Of a DNA stretch of 12,387 nt, positions 1 to 6,706 are shown piece after piece. Source of the DNA: Methanobacteriota archaeon (GTDB lineage Archaea; Methanobacteriota; Methanobacteria; Methanobacteriales; Methanobacteriaceae); assembly GCA_023434825.1 (NCBI GenBank), contig JAEYSH010000181.1:1-12387 (forward strand), given 5' to 3'. Position 1 is the first letter of the stretch, and each line of letters begins with the position of its first letter. A model generated the notes under the pieces. The model made no database searches and had not been told where the DNA came from. It saw nothing but the letters and a program-made list of their open reading frames with translations. The translations under genes were made by a program, and so were the position numbers.

Positions 1-183
1 AAAGAAAAGAGGGGCTTATTTTCTACACGTGCTCCGGTACGTCCTAATCCTATTGCTTTATGTCTAGTGGAGTTAATTGAACTTAAAAAGAATATTTTAA
101 AGGTTAAATGGCTCGATGCCCTTGATGGATCTCCCCTTTTAGATATTAAACCATTCTGGAAAGATATAGATTGCATTGAATAA
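1..183 (+). CDS. trmO: TrmO/TsaA-family tRNA methyltransferase, C-terminal fragment (5' end outside window)
   Basis: The first 60 codons are open and end at TAA; the start lies upstream of the window. The peptide carries the family signature STRAPVRPNPIALC (residues 8-21 of the fragment), equivalent to the TR[SA]PxRPNPIGLS motif, and then LDALDGSPLLDIKPF near the end, the usual DGTPVLDIKPY element. TrmO (YaeB/TsaA) is a SAM-dependent enzyme that N6-methylates the threonylcarbamoyl-adenosine at position 37 of certain tRNAs. In archaea the substrate is less well established, so the family assignment is firm and the exact tRNA target is inferred. The gene converges on the next gene, with a hairpin between them. 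Confidence 0.88.
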   Translation, partial: KEKRGLFSTRAPVRPNPIALCLVELIELKKNILKVKWLDALDGSPLLDIKPFWKDIDCIE

Positions 184-202
184 AATCAAATAAAGAAAAA
201 TA

Positions 203-223
203 ATAAAATTAAATTAATTTTAT
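203..223. terminator. Bidirectional AT hairpin between convergent genes
   Basis: A perfect 9-bp inverted repeat, ATAAAATTA / TAATTTTAT with a 3-nt loop, lies in the 45-bp gap between the convergent trmO-like and DUF5518 genes. On the minus strand it is followed by a T-rich tract (complement of 181-202), which suits archaeal oligo-T termination. On the plus strand the downstream T content is lower. Being pure A/T, the stem is weak, so the T-rich context may matter more than the hairpin. Confidence 0.5.
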
Positions 224-228
224 AGTAT

Positions 229-564
229 TTATGCCATTTTACTTTTAATTAAAGCACCTATGGCACCACCAATTGCAGCAACAATGGTATCAATTACTAT
301 TTCAAGTATTGCGCCAATGGAAACAATATTTGCAAACCCAAATAATATGCCCATTATTATAACGATTAATATGCTTGCAATTAGACCGGCAATAGCAGCA
401 TTAGTGACACCATTTGAAATACTTTCATTGACAATGTAACCAACAATTAAACCAGCTATAAGAACACCTAAGTATCCACCACCAGTGCCAATAAGCATGG
501 CAAGAATAATGGCCAGTATTATAGCCAGAATAAATCCTATAATAATACTTTTCCAGTTGATCAA
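229..564 (-). CDS. Small hydrophobic membrane protein, DUF5518-like
   Basis: This encodes a 111-residue protein that is almost entirely hydrophobic. It has a short INWKS N-terminus and three to four membrane segments (about residues 6-28, 30-46, 52-75 and 78-106), rich in small residues and glycine-zipper spacing (GTGGGYLG, AAIGGAIGALI). This composition and the INWK-IIIGF start match the DUF5518 family, which is common in Methanobacterium and has no known function. I chose the TTG at 564 as start because AGGGGTG (570-576) sits five bases upstream. An in-frame ATG at 609 would add 15 charged/aromatic residues and has no ribosome-binding site. The gene diverges from the CDGSH gene and ends at the shared hairpin. 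The family call rests on pattern only. Confidence 0.72.
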   Translation of the reverse strand: MINWKSIIIGFILAIILAIILAMLIGTGGGYLGVLIAGLIVGYIVNESISNGVTNAAIAGLIASILIVIIMGILFGFANIVSIGAILEIVIDTIVAAIGGAIGALIKSKMA

Positions 565-773
565 ATTTTCACCCCTGTAACATTTGTAATATCTATCTAA
601 AAATATCATTTCTTTATATTTAAGGATTTACATATTTTATCTGCTCTTTAATTAAAGTTAACCAGAATAAATTATAAACATAGGTAATTCATTATTTATA
701 ATAACTTTATTTTTAAAACTAACAGTTAAATTAATTCATTTATCAATATAATGCATTTTTAATGGTTTCGCAG

Positions 774-781
774 TTATATAA
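774..781 (+). promoter_or_regulatory. Candidate TATA box for the CDGSH/siroheme-reductase operon
   Basis: TTATATAA is the centre of the palindrome GTTATATAAC (773-782). Archaeal initiation about 25 bp downstream would fall near 800-806. That leaves a leader of roughly 30 nt containing the GGGGG ribosome-binding site at 825-829. The box lies inside the reading frame that would start at ATG 762, which argues against that longer start. No clear purine-rich BRE is visible upstream. Confidence 0.4.
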
Positions 782-836
782 CAATAATTATAAATTTAGA
801 AAACAAATTTATTATAAAGAATCTGGGGGCAAAATA

Positions 837-1562
837 TTGGCAGTAAATAAAGATGAAATGAAGATTAAGATATTAAAAGATGGTCCATATGTAGTTTCTG
901 GTGGAATACCTCTGTTTGAACAAATAATTACAACAGATGAGGCAGGACACACTCGTGAACTGCAAGATGTAAAAGAATATCCTCCTAAAGAAAGGTACAC
1001 TTTATGCCGGTGTGGAGCGTCAAAAAATAAGCCTTACTGCGATGGAAGTCATAAACCTATAAATTTTGACGGCACTGAAACTGCAAGCAGAAAACCTTAT
1101 GTAGAAAAAGCTGAGATTTTTGAAGGTGAGGACTTAAAATTAACTGATGCACATGAATTTTGCGATCATTCTCGTTTCTGTCTGCGTTCTGGTGGAATAA
1201 GGGAATTAATACAAAAATCAGATGATCCAGAAGCCAGACAAACAGCAATTGAAGAAGCAATGATCTGTCCATCCGGAAGACTGGTGCTATGGGATAAAAA
1301 AACCGGTGAACCATTTGAAAAAGAATACGAACCTTCAATTGTAATGGTACACGATAAGCAAAAAGGATGTGAAGGTCCAATATGGGTTAGAGGAGGAATC
1401 CCTATAGAATCTGCTGATGGAACTCAATATGAGGTTCGAAACAGACAGACTCTTTGTAGATGTGGTAAATCAGATAATAAACCCTACTGTGATGGCAGCC
1501 ATTGGATGACTGCTGAGCAGAAAATTAAGTTCCGTAGAAAATGGGGACTTGATGAAAAATAA
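837..1562 (+). CDS. Double-CDGSH iron-sulfur protein with a central ferredoxin-like (Fer4_19-type) region
   Basis: Numbered from the longest frame (ATG 762, 266 aa), there are two CDGSH [2Fe-2S] sites. Each has the three-Cys-one-His pattern: C82, C84, C93, H97 and C232, C234, C243, H247, in near-duplicate segments LCRCG(A/K)S(K/D)NKPYCDGSH. Between them, C134, C140 and C169 in a CDHSRFC...CPSG arrangement resemble the divergent mono-cluster ferredoxin domain Fer4_19. The order CDGSH-ferredoxin-CDGSH suggests a cytoplasmic electron carrier or cluster sensor; the physiological partner is unknown. Three starts are possible: ATG 762 (no ribosome-binding site, upstream of the putative TATA box), TTG 837 (GGGGG seven bases upstream) and ATG 858 (MKIKILKDGPY, the usual family beginning, no ribosome-binding site). 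I prefer TTG 837, giving 241 aa, with moderate confidence. It is probably co-transcribed with the reductase gene 32 bp downstream, although that spacer is T-rich (1561-1580) and could cause partial termination. Confidence 0.85.
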   Translation: MAVNKDEMKIKILKDGPYVVSGGIPLFEQIITTDEAGHTRELQDVKEYPPKERYTLCRCGASKNKPYCDGSHKPINFDGTETASRKPYVEKAEIFEGEDLKLTDAHEFCDHSRFCLRSGGIRELIQKSDDPEARQTAIEEAMICPSGRLVLWDKKTGEPFEKEYEPSIVMVHDKQKGCEGPIWVRGGIPIESADGTQYEVRNRQTLCRCGKSDNKPYCDGSHWMTAEQKIKFRRKWGLDEK

Positions 1563-1594
1563 TTTTTTCTATTTATTTTCATGTGAGGAATTAA

Positions 1595-2257
1595 ATGAGT
1601 GAAAACATACCCGAAAAAGGCGCTGCAGTTCAAAAAGACATGAAAACTTATGCTATAACTCCATATATCCCTGGAGGTTTGGTTGATCCAGCATCTTTAC
1701 ATAAGATTGCAGATGTTGCAGAAAAATATAATGTGAAAATCATTAAAATGAATTCAGAGCATCGCATAGGCTTTTATGGGATAAAAGAAGAAGATATTGA
1801 AAATATATATGCTGATCTCGGCATGGGACCTGGAGGTTTCTCAGGGCAATGTGTTAGGGCAGCTAAATTCTGTATTGGAAACACTTCCTGTAAGAAAGCC
1901 TATCAAAACACCATTGAATTAGGATTGAAAATCGATGAAAAATTTTTTAAAACTCCAACACCCAAAAAAGTAAAAATATCTCTTTCAGGCTGTCCTAATT
2001 CCTGTGGTGAATCTGCTGTTAGGGATATAGGTTTAATCGGAACGCCTAAAGGGTGGAAGTTGTTAGTCGGTGGAACATGTGGTCTCCAAGTTAAAAAAGG
2101 AAAAACATTGGCTAGAAATTTAAATGATAACGAAGTAGTTGATATGATTAGCAAAACACTTGATTATTACAAAGAAAATGGTGTAGAAGAAAGAATGGGT
2201 CGTTTCATTGATAAAATTGGTTTTGATAAATTTTCTCAAGATGTTTTAGGAAAATAA
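1595..2257 (+). CDS. Small siroheme/[4Fe-4S] sulfite/nitrite reductase-like protein (Dsr-LP type)
   Basis: This encodes a 220-residue protein with the architecture of a minimal siroheme reductase. Residues about 18-78 form the ferredoxin-like NIR_SIR half domain. Residues 83-215 carry the siroheme-cluster motif C93-x5-C99 and C133-x3-C137 (SGCPNSCGES). Canonical assimilatory sulfite or nitrite reductases are roughly twice this size with a duplicated fold. One-module proteins of about 220 aa are known in methanogens as group I dissimilatory sulfite reductase-like proteins (Dsr-LP). Members bind siroheme, but their in vivo substrate (sulfite, nitrite or another) is unsettled. All four cluster cysteines are present, so it should be functional. 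The ATG is preceded by GAGGA (1585-1589). It follows the CDGSH gene by 32 bp, so that protein is a plausible electron donor (inference). The 3' end lies 8 bp from a convergent gene. Confidence 0.88.
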   Translation: MSENIPEKGAAVQKDMKTYAITPYIPGGLVDPASLHKIADVAEKYNVKIIKMNSEHRIGFYGIKEEDIENIYADLGMGPGGFSGQCVRAAKFCIGNTSCKKAYQNTIELGLKIDEKFFKTPTPKKVKISLSGCPNSCGESAVRDIGLIGTPKGWKLLVGGTCGLQVKKGKTLARNLNDNEVVDMISKTLDYYKENGVEERMGRFIDKIGFDKFSQDVLGK

Positions 2258-2265
2258 AAATAAAT

Positions 2266-3144
2266 TTAATGTTTAGGAATTAAAAATTCTGCAATTCCAA
2301 ATCCTTCTTTGCCTTCCCAATTATACTTGGAAATGGTTTCTATGAGGTTCATTGTCTCATCAACTGGAATCATTCCGAATCTAATTACTTCGCCGGTAAC
2401 TGAATATTCTTCACCTTTTTTATCAAATAAATTCATTTTAAAACTAGAAGGAATTCCATTATTAAATTCTAGATCGATATCTGATTTTATAAGTGGTTCA
2501 TTAACTGAATTTACATAAAAATATCCTGCATCTATGTCTCCTTCTTCAACAGAGAGTTTAGTTATATTGAATGCTTCAGTATCTGAAAATTCAGAATTTA
2601 TCCACATCCACATCTTTGGAGATCCCCATTCTCTTACACCACGGCTTAAATCTCTTTCGCCTAGTCCTTCAATTTCCATTATTTCGCCGTCAATTTCAAT
2701 TGTTCCTGTTGCTTTTCCAAACTGTTCATAATGTTCAGATGCAACTTTAGATGACATTTGAGTTTCTTTTTCATCAACACAATCAACGTAATCCATGATC
2801 GGGTTTAATGCTTCCCAGATTATGTCCATTTTAACTTTGTATTGTGCTTTGGTTAATGGATTGAAAATTGAACCATCAAATTTAAGATTCCATTTCATTG
2901 GTTCTAATTCTTCGTAATTTAAACCAGCTATATTTAAAGGGTTATCATCACATGGAGTTTCTAATTTAATTCCGGCCATAATTTTTGGAGACATTAAATA
3001 GAAAAACATGGACTTTTCGCTTTTGTTAATCTTGTTTCCTATTCTCATAAACGCAGTTAAATCATTAGTTTTATCATGAAAATTAAAATAATAGCTTTCA
3101 TTCCATTCTTCATGTTTTTTTAGCATTTCTAAATTAGCTTCCAT
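2266..3144 (-). CDS. DUF7065/DUF7064 (AttH/CrtC-like, lipocalin-related) protein
   Basis: This encodes a 292-residue soluble protein with no signal peptide. The N-terminal part matches DUF7065-type proteins: W14-NESYYFNFHD and MRIGNKIN (33-40), a conserved W-ES-YF...RIGN pattern. The C-terminal half matches DUF7064: EHYEQFGKATG (137-147), then GLGERDLSRGVREW (160-173), the counterpart of the GxGxRDHSWGxRDW motif of the AttH/CrtC/tocopherol-cyclase-like superfamily. The usual His and Trp of that motif are Leu165 and Arg168 here, so chemistry may differ or be lost. Related folds act on or bind carotenoids, tocopherols and other lipids; the function here is unknown. The start at 3144 is fixed by GGAGTGAT (3155-3148), which contains the TGA stop of the upstream dikinase gene, implying translational coupling. 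A start at 3195 would overlap that gene by 47 bp and is not supported. Confidence 0.75.
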   Translation of the reverse strand: MEANLEMLKKHEEWNESYYFNFHDKTNDLTAFMRIGNKINKSEKSMFFYLMSPKIMAGIKLETPCDDNPLNIAGLNYEELEPMKWNLKFDGSIFNPLTKAQYKVKMDIIWEALNPIMDYVDCVDEKETQMSSKVASEHYEQFGKATGTIEIDGEIMEIEGLGERDLSRGVREWGSPKMWMWINSEFSDTEAFNITKLSVEEGDIDAGYFYVNSVNEPLIKSDIDLEFNNGIPSSFKMNLFDKKGEEYSVTGEVIRFGMIPVDETMNLIETISKYNWEGKEGFGIAEFLIPKH

Positions 3145-3148
3145 AAAA

Positions 3149-5848
3149 TCACTCCAATTTATCCTTATTTTTATATATAACTCCTTCATTACCATCTATA
3201 ATTAATTCTTCTCCGGTTTTAAAAACACTTGTAGCTCCTTTAACAGCAGTTACGGCAGGTATTCTATATTCGCGGGAAATTACAGCCCCATGAGATAGAA
3301 TTCCGCCAGTTTCTGTTATTAACCCGCCTATTTTTGAAAATACTGCTGTCCAGGCAGGATCTGTGTTACTGGTAATAAGAATTTCATCATCCTCAAGTTT
3401 GGATAATTCTTCAATGGATTCAACGACTCTGGCCGTGCCTCTGAACCTGCCAGGACTTGCCGCTGCACCATAAATTGCATTTTTACCGTATTCCATTATA
3501 GTATCATCGAATTCAATTCCATTTTTTAAAAATTTTGGTGGAAGCGATGATTTATATCTATAAAACTCTTTTTTCCGATCTGACATTTTATTCTGTAACT
3601 TAGAAACATTGATATCATTTGATTTATTTTTATCAAAAAAGTCGAATAATTCTGTTTCATATAGGAAAAAAACATCATCTAATTCGTCAAAAACGTCATT
3701 TTGAATTAATCTTCTTCCCATTTCAAGTAACATCAGCCTTTGGCGGAAAAGAAGGTGATCTAGATAAAATCTCTGGTTTTCCCTGAATGTTAAATAAGTT
3801 TGGGCTAAATTTAGCACAATTTTAAATAGCCGTGCTTTCAAAAAACCACCATTCAGTTTTTTAATTCTTTCTAAAACTTCTTTTTCAGTTCTAAATCTAT
3901 TAGCACGGCTTTCAGATTCTTTTTTTCTTAAATCTGAATTTGAAGAAGATAATAACTTAATTACTTCCAGAACATAGGCTTTATCTTCCCTCCAGCGAGG
4001 ATATAATATTTCGCGAGTGTTGGATCTATGCCCATAATCAAGTATAAAATCATCAAAGCATTCTTTAAAATCATTATTAAAAGAAATTAATGAATCAATC
4101 TCTGATTCACTTAATGTATTTAAATTGGAAGTTGAATTTATTTTTGATAACAATTCCTTGTCTTCTCTTAAAATACCTGCTAAATCAGAAAATCTAATAT
4201 TCATTTCCACGGTTTTATTATCATCTAAACCTGAAATTAAGCCAGCATAGAGGGATCCATCGTTATCATCTAGCCATTTTACAAGCCAATTTTTAATCAT
4301 TAAGTTAGTGGCTATAGAATGGGAAACCATACCATATCTAATGAGTCTATAATGCTTAATTCCGGCAGTTTCAATTTCATTGTAAAGTGATAAGAGTTCA
4401 GCATCATTTAACGCGCTTAAATCAGTTTCATCGAATTTTTTACATTTTTCCATAAAACCTTTTGACCATTTTCTATAAGCTTTATCAGTTTTGTGCATCA
4501 TTCCATCAGGGTCTCTAATAGCCACTAAAATTTGTGAAAGCAGTGTTTGATGTAATATGGACGGGTATTTTGATATCCTTTCCTGATCTTCTAATGGGAA
4601 ATAGTTTAGTAGCTCTTTAGACCTTGCAAATTTGGGGTAATATGAAAAAGCTTTTTCTAAGACCCAGCTATTAAAATAAACTCTTGATTTATGCAATTTC
4701 AATAGTTTAGTATCTGTTATTTCTTTATATCCCATTATTTTGGCGCCTTCATGATTTACGTAATCTGTAAGCATTTTACCCATAACATCATAAAAAAGAG
4801 GCGTTGTTGCATCTGCCCAGTATTCATCACCATAAGCTCGTGTCCATAAGATGCCATCATTAGCTGAACTGTCAGTAAGAGTAGTTACTGGTCGTGATTG
4901 AAGAATATAAATGTTGGGCACATTTTTTTCACATTCTATGGCCCATTCAATATCTTGAGGTACACCAAAGAAATTTTCAAGCTCAATTCCTATTTTTAGT
5001 ATATTTTTAAGTATTTTCTCATTGAGGCTTGATTTTCCACTTATTTCTTCATTTATATTAATTAAAGTATTTTCGCCGTTTTTAAGGAAATATCCCTTCT
5101 TTTTGGTCTTTATATTTTTTTCAATAATTTTTTCATCTCTATTTAAAACAAAAATATCGGGTGTCACTATTCCGGATGCAATAGCTTCCCCTAGGCCCCA
5201 TGTAGACTCAATAACGATTTCATTGCTTCCGTTAACTGGATTAGCAGTAAATGTTACTCCGCTGATATCGGCATTAACCATTTTTTGAACGACTACTGCT
5301 ATTCCTGCAGCTGAAATTTCTGAGTCTAAATGACTTATTGATGAATCATGTCTGTATTTTACAGCACGATCATTCCAGTAAGATGCCCAGCAGTCAATTA
5401 TGTTTTTTAAAATGCCCTCTTTTTTTATATAAAGAAAACTGTCCAGTTGTCCAGCAAAACTGGCATCTTCAAGATCTTCAGCTACTGCAGACGATCTTAC
5501 GGCATAATATCCGTCTGGAAGATCATTTATTTTATTTTTAATTGATGATAACAGATTTTCTGGTAATTCTTCTGATTTTATAATTTCTCGAATTGCTGAA
5601 CAACCTTTAGAAATGGATTTTTCATCTTTAAAATCAATAGAATCAAGTAATTTAGATATTTTGGTTTTTAATTCCTTTTTAATAAAAATATCATATGCAT
5701 CCACTGAAACAACAAAAGCTGGAGGGATATTAAAGCCTTCAGATGACATTTTAGTTAAATTTAGTGCTTTGCCTCCGATTTTGTTTATATTTGTGTTTTT
5801 CTCTTTTAGATCTATCACGTAATTATCTGCCATTCTACCAATGCCCAC
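3149..5848 (-). CDS. PPDK/PEP-synthase-related phosphotransferase, rifampin-phosphotransferase-like architecture
   Basis: This encodes an 899-residue, three-part enzyme. Residues 1-322 are the PPDK_N ATP-grasp domain, with GGK (25-27), AVRSSAVAEDLEDASFAGQ (116-134), VTFTANPVNG (198-207) and the closing ILQSRPVTTL (315-324). Residues about 330-800 are a divergent helical central domain beginning WTRAYGDEYWADATTPL. Residues about 815-895 are the swinging phosphohistidine domain with TETGGILSHGAVISRE, predicted phospho-His853. The C-terminal TIM barrel that binds PEP or pyruvate is absent, so this is not PEP synthase. Length and domain order match rifampin phosphotransferases, which move the beta-phosphate of ATP through the His onto a small-molecule hydroxyl, releasing AMP and Pi. 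The acceptor cannot be read from sequence. The start is GTG 5848, with GTGAT six bases upstream; ATG 5833 is an alternative. It is first in an operon with the DUF7064-like gene. Confidence 0.87.
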   Translation of the reverse strand: MGIGRMADNYVIDLKEKNTNINKIGGKALNLTKMSSEGFNIPPAFVVSVDAYDIFIKKELKTKISKLLDSIDFKDEKSISKGCSAIREIIKSEELPENLLSSIKNKINDLPDGYYAVRSSAVAEDLEDASFAGQLDSFLYIKKEGILKNIIDCWASYWNDRAVKYRHDSSISHLDSEISAAGIAVVVQKMVNADISGVTFTANPVNGSNEIVIESTWGLGEAIASGIVTPDIFVLNRDEKIIEKNIKTKKKGYFLKNGENTLININEEISGKSSLNEKILKNILKIGIELENFFGVPQDIEWAIECEKNVPNIYILQSRPVTTLTDSSANDGILWTRAYGDEYWADATTPLFYDVMGKMLTDYVNHEGAKIMGYKEITDTKLLKLHKSRVYFNSWVLEKAFSYYPKFARSKELLNYFPLEDQERISKYPSILHQTLLSQILVAIRDPDGMMHKTDKAYRKWSKGFMEKCKKFDETDLSALNDAELLSLYNEIETAGIKHYRLIRYGMVSHSIATNLMIKNWLVKWLDDNDGSLYAGLISGLDDNKTVEMNIRFSDLAGILREDKELLSKINSTSNLNTLSESEIDSLISFNNDFKECFDDFILDYGHRSNTREILYPRWREDKAYVLEVIKLLSSSNSDLRKKESESRANRFRTEKEVLERIKKLNGGFLKARLFKIVLNLAQTYLTFRENQRFYLDHLLFRQRLMLLEMGRRLIQNDVFDELDDVFFLYETELFDFFDKNKSNDINVSKLQNKMSDRKKEFYRYKSSLPPKFLKNGIEFDDTIMEYGKNAIYGAAASPGRFRGTARVVESIEELSKLEDDEILITSNTDPAWTAVFSKIGGLITETGGILSHGAVISREYRIPAVTAVKGATSVFKTGEELIIDGNEGVIYKNKDKLE

Positions 5849-5919
5849 AATGTTATCACTTATTTGCCTTATTTATTACTAAAATAAATAGAATTCTGTA
5901 TTTATTTTTGAATAAGTAG

Positions 5920-5928
5920 AATATAAAA
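5920..5928 (-). promoter_or_regulatory. Candidate TATA box for the dikinase/DUF7064 operon
   Basis: TTTTATATT on the minus strand lies about 72-80 bp before the GTG start, predicting initiation near 5899 and a leader of roughly 50 nt. The surrounding 13-mer (5919-5931) recurs identically at 7910-7922 upstream of the ABC exporter. Several AAATAAATA/TATTTATT words flank the box (5868-5910) but may only reflect AT content. Confidence 0.35.
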
Positions 5929-6000
5929 CATTATGATTTCATGGCAGTCATCTTTATTTAAAAGAATATTCTGAAAGATATTAAGGATAATTGGAATTAA

Positions 6001-6038
6001 AAAAATAGATAAAATAAAAAAAGGATTAATTTAATCCT
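6001..6038 (-). terminator. Hairpin plus T-tract terminator of the ABC exporter operon
   Basis: On the minus strand, a perfect 8-bp inverted repeat AGGATTAA / TTAATCCT with a single central base (6022-6038) lies 12 bp beyond the ATPase stop codon. It is followed by a long T-rich run (complement of 6001-6021, including seven or more consecutive T). The two G-C pairs make it stronger than the other hairpins in the window. Confidence 0.7.
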
Positions 6039-6049
6039 CTATTCATGTT

Positions 6050-6706
6050 TTAAATTATATTTCCATCTTGCATTTCAATTACTTGTTTTGCGTATTCTGC
6101 TGCTAATGGATTGTGGGTTACTGCAACAATGGTCAATCCCTCTTTTTCATTTAGATCTTTGAGCAATTCCATTATAACTTTGGTGTTTTCGGTGTCAAGC
6201 TCTCCAGTTGGTTCATCTGCAAGTAAAAGAGAAGGATCATTTGCAAGTGCCCGTGCAATTGCCACACGCTGCTGTTCACCACCGGAAAGTTCTTTTTGAA
6301 ATCGCTTGTATTTATCTTTTAATCCTACTTTATCCATGAGATTTCTGGCTTTTTCTTCATCTGGTGAAATCATTGGTAGCATCACATTTTCAATGGCATT
6401 AAGCTGTGGCATCAGGTTAAATCTCTGAAATATGAATCCTATGTCATGTCTTCTCTGTTTTGCCTGTTCTTTTCCTGAATAGTCTTTAATGTTTTTTCCA
6501 TTCATTAAAACAGTTCCTTCAGATGGCGTATCTAAAATTCCTGCTAGATGAAGTAATGTTGATTTTCCAGAACCAGAAGGACCCATTATAGCAATAAATG
6601 ATCCATTTTCTATGGTTAAATTAACACCGCGGAGTGCCTTAACTTCTTCTGACCCCATTTTGTATTTTTTCCAGACATCTTTAAATTCAAGAACGTTATT
6701 ATTCAT
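6050..6706 (-). CDS. ABC transporter ATP-binding protein, MacB/LolD family
   Basis: This 218-residue nucleotide-binding subunit has every core motif: Walker A GPSGSGKST (42-50), Q-loop Q94 (FIFQRFNLMP), signature LSGGEQQRVAIARAL (140-154), Walker B LLLADEPTGELD (160-171) and H-loop H198. ELSGGEQQR and GELD are typical of the MacB/LolD/FtsE group, which drives FtsX-type permeases and works as a mechanotransmitter or exporter rather than an importer. It overlaps the upstream permease gene by 8 bp and uses GGAGGCG located in that gene's last codons, so translation is probably coupled. Substrate is unknown. No membrane-fusion or outer-membrane partner is seen nearby, as expected in an archaeon without an outer membrane. 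Confidence 0.95.
   Translation of the reverse strand: MNNNVLEFKDVWKKYKMGSEEVKALRGVNLTIENGSFIAIMGPSGSGKSTLLHLAGILDTPSEGTVLMNGKNIKDYSGKEQAKQRRHDIGFIFQRFNLMPQLNAIENVMLPMISPDEEKARNLMDKVGLKDKYKRFQKELSGGEQQRVAIARALANDPSLLLADEPTGELDTENTKVIMELLKDLNEKEGLTIVAVTHNPLAAEYAKQVIEMQDGNII

Noticed and set aside
1057..1380. 107-codon minus-strand frame inside the CDGSH gene
   Set aside because: It is the antisense shadow of a gene with duplicated conserved metal sites; no start signal or recognisable domain.
3149..5848. Annotation as PEP synthase (ppsA)
   Set aside because: The C-terminal PEP/pyruvate-binding barrel is missing: the protein ends about 45 residues after the phosphohistidine, and the central domain fits the rifampin-phosphotransferase layout.
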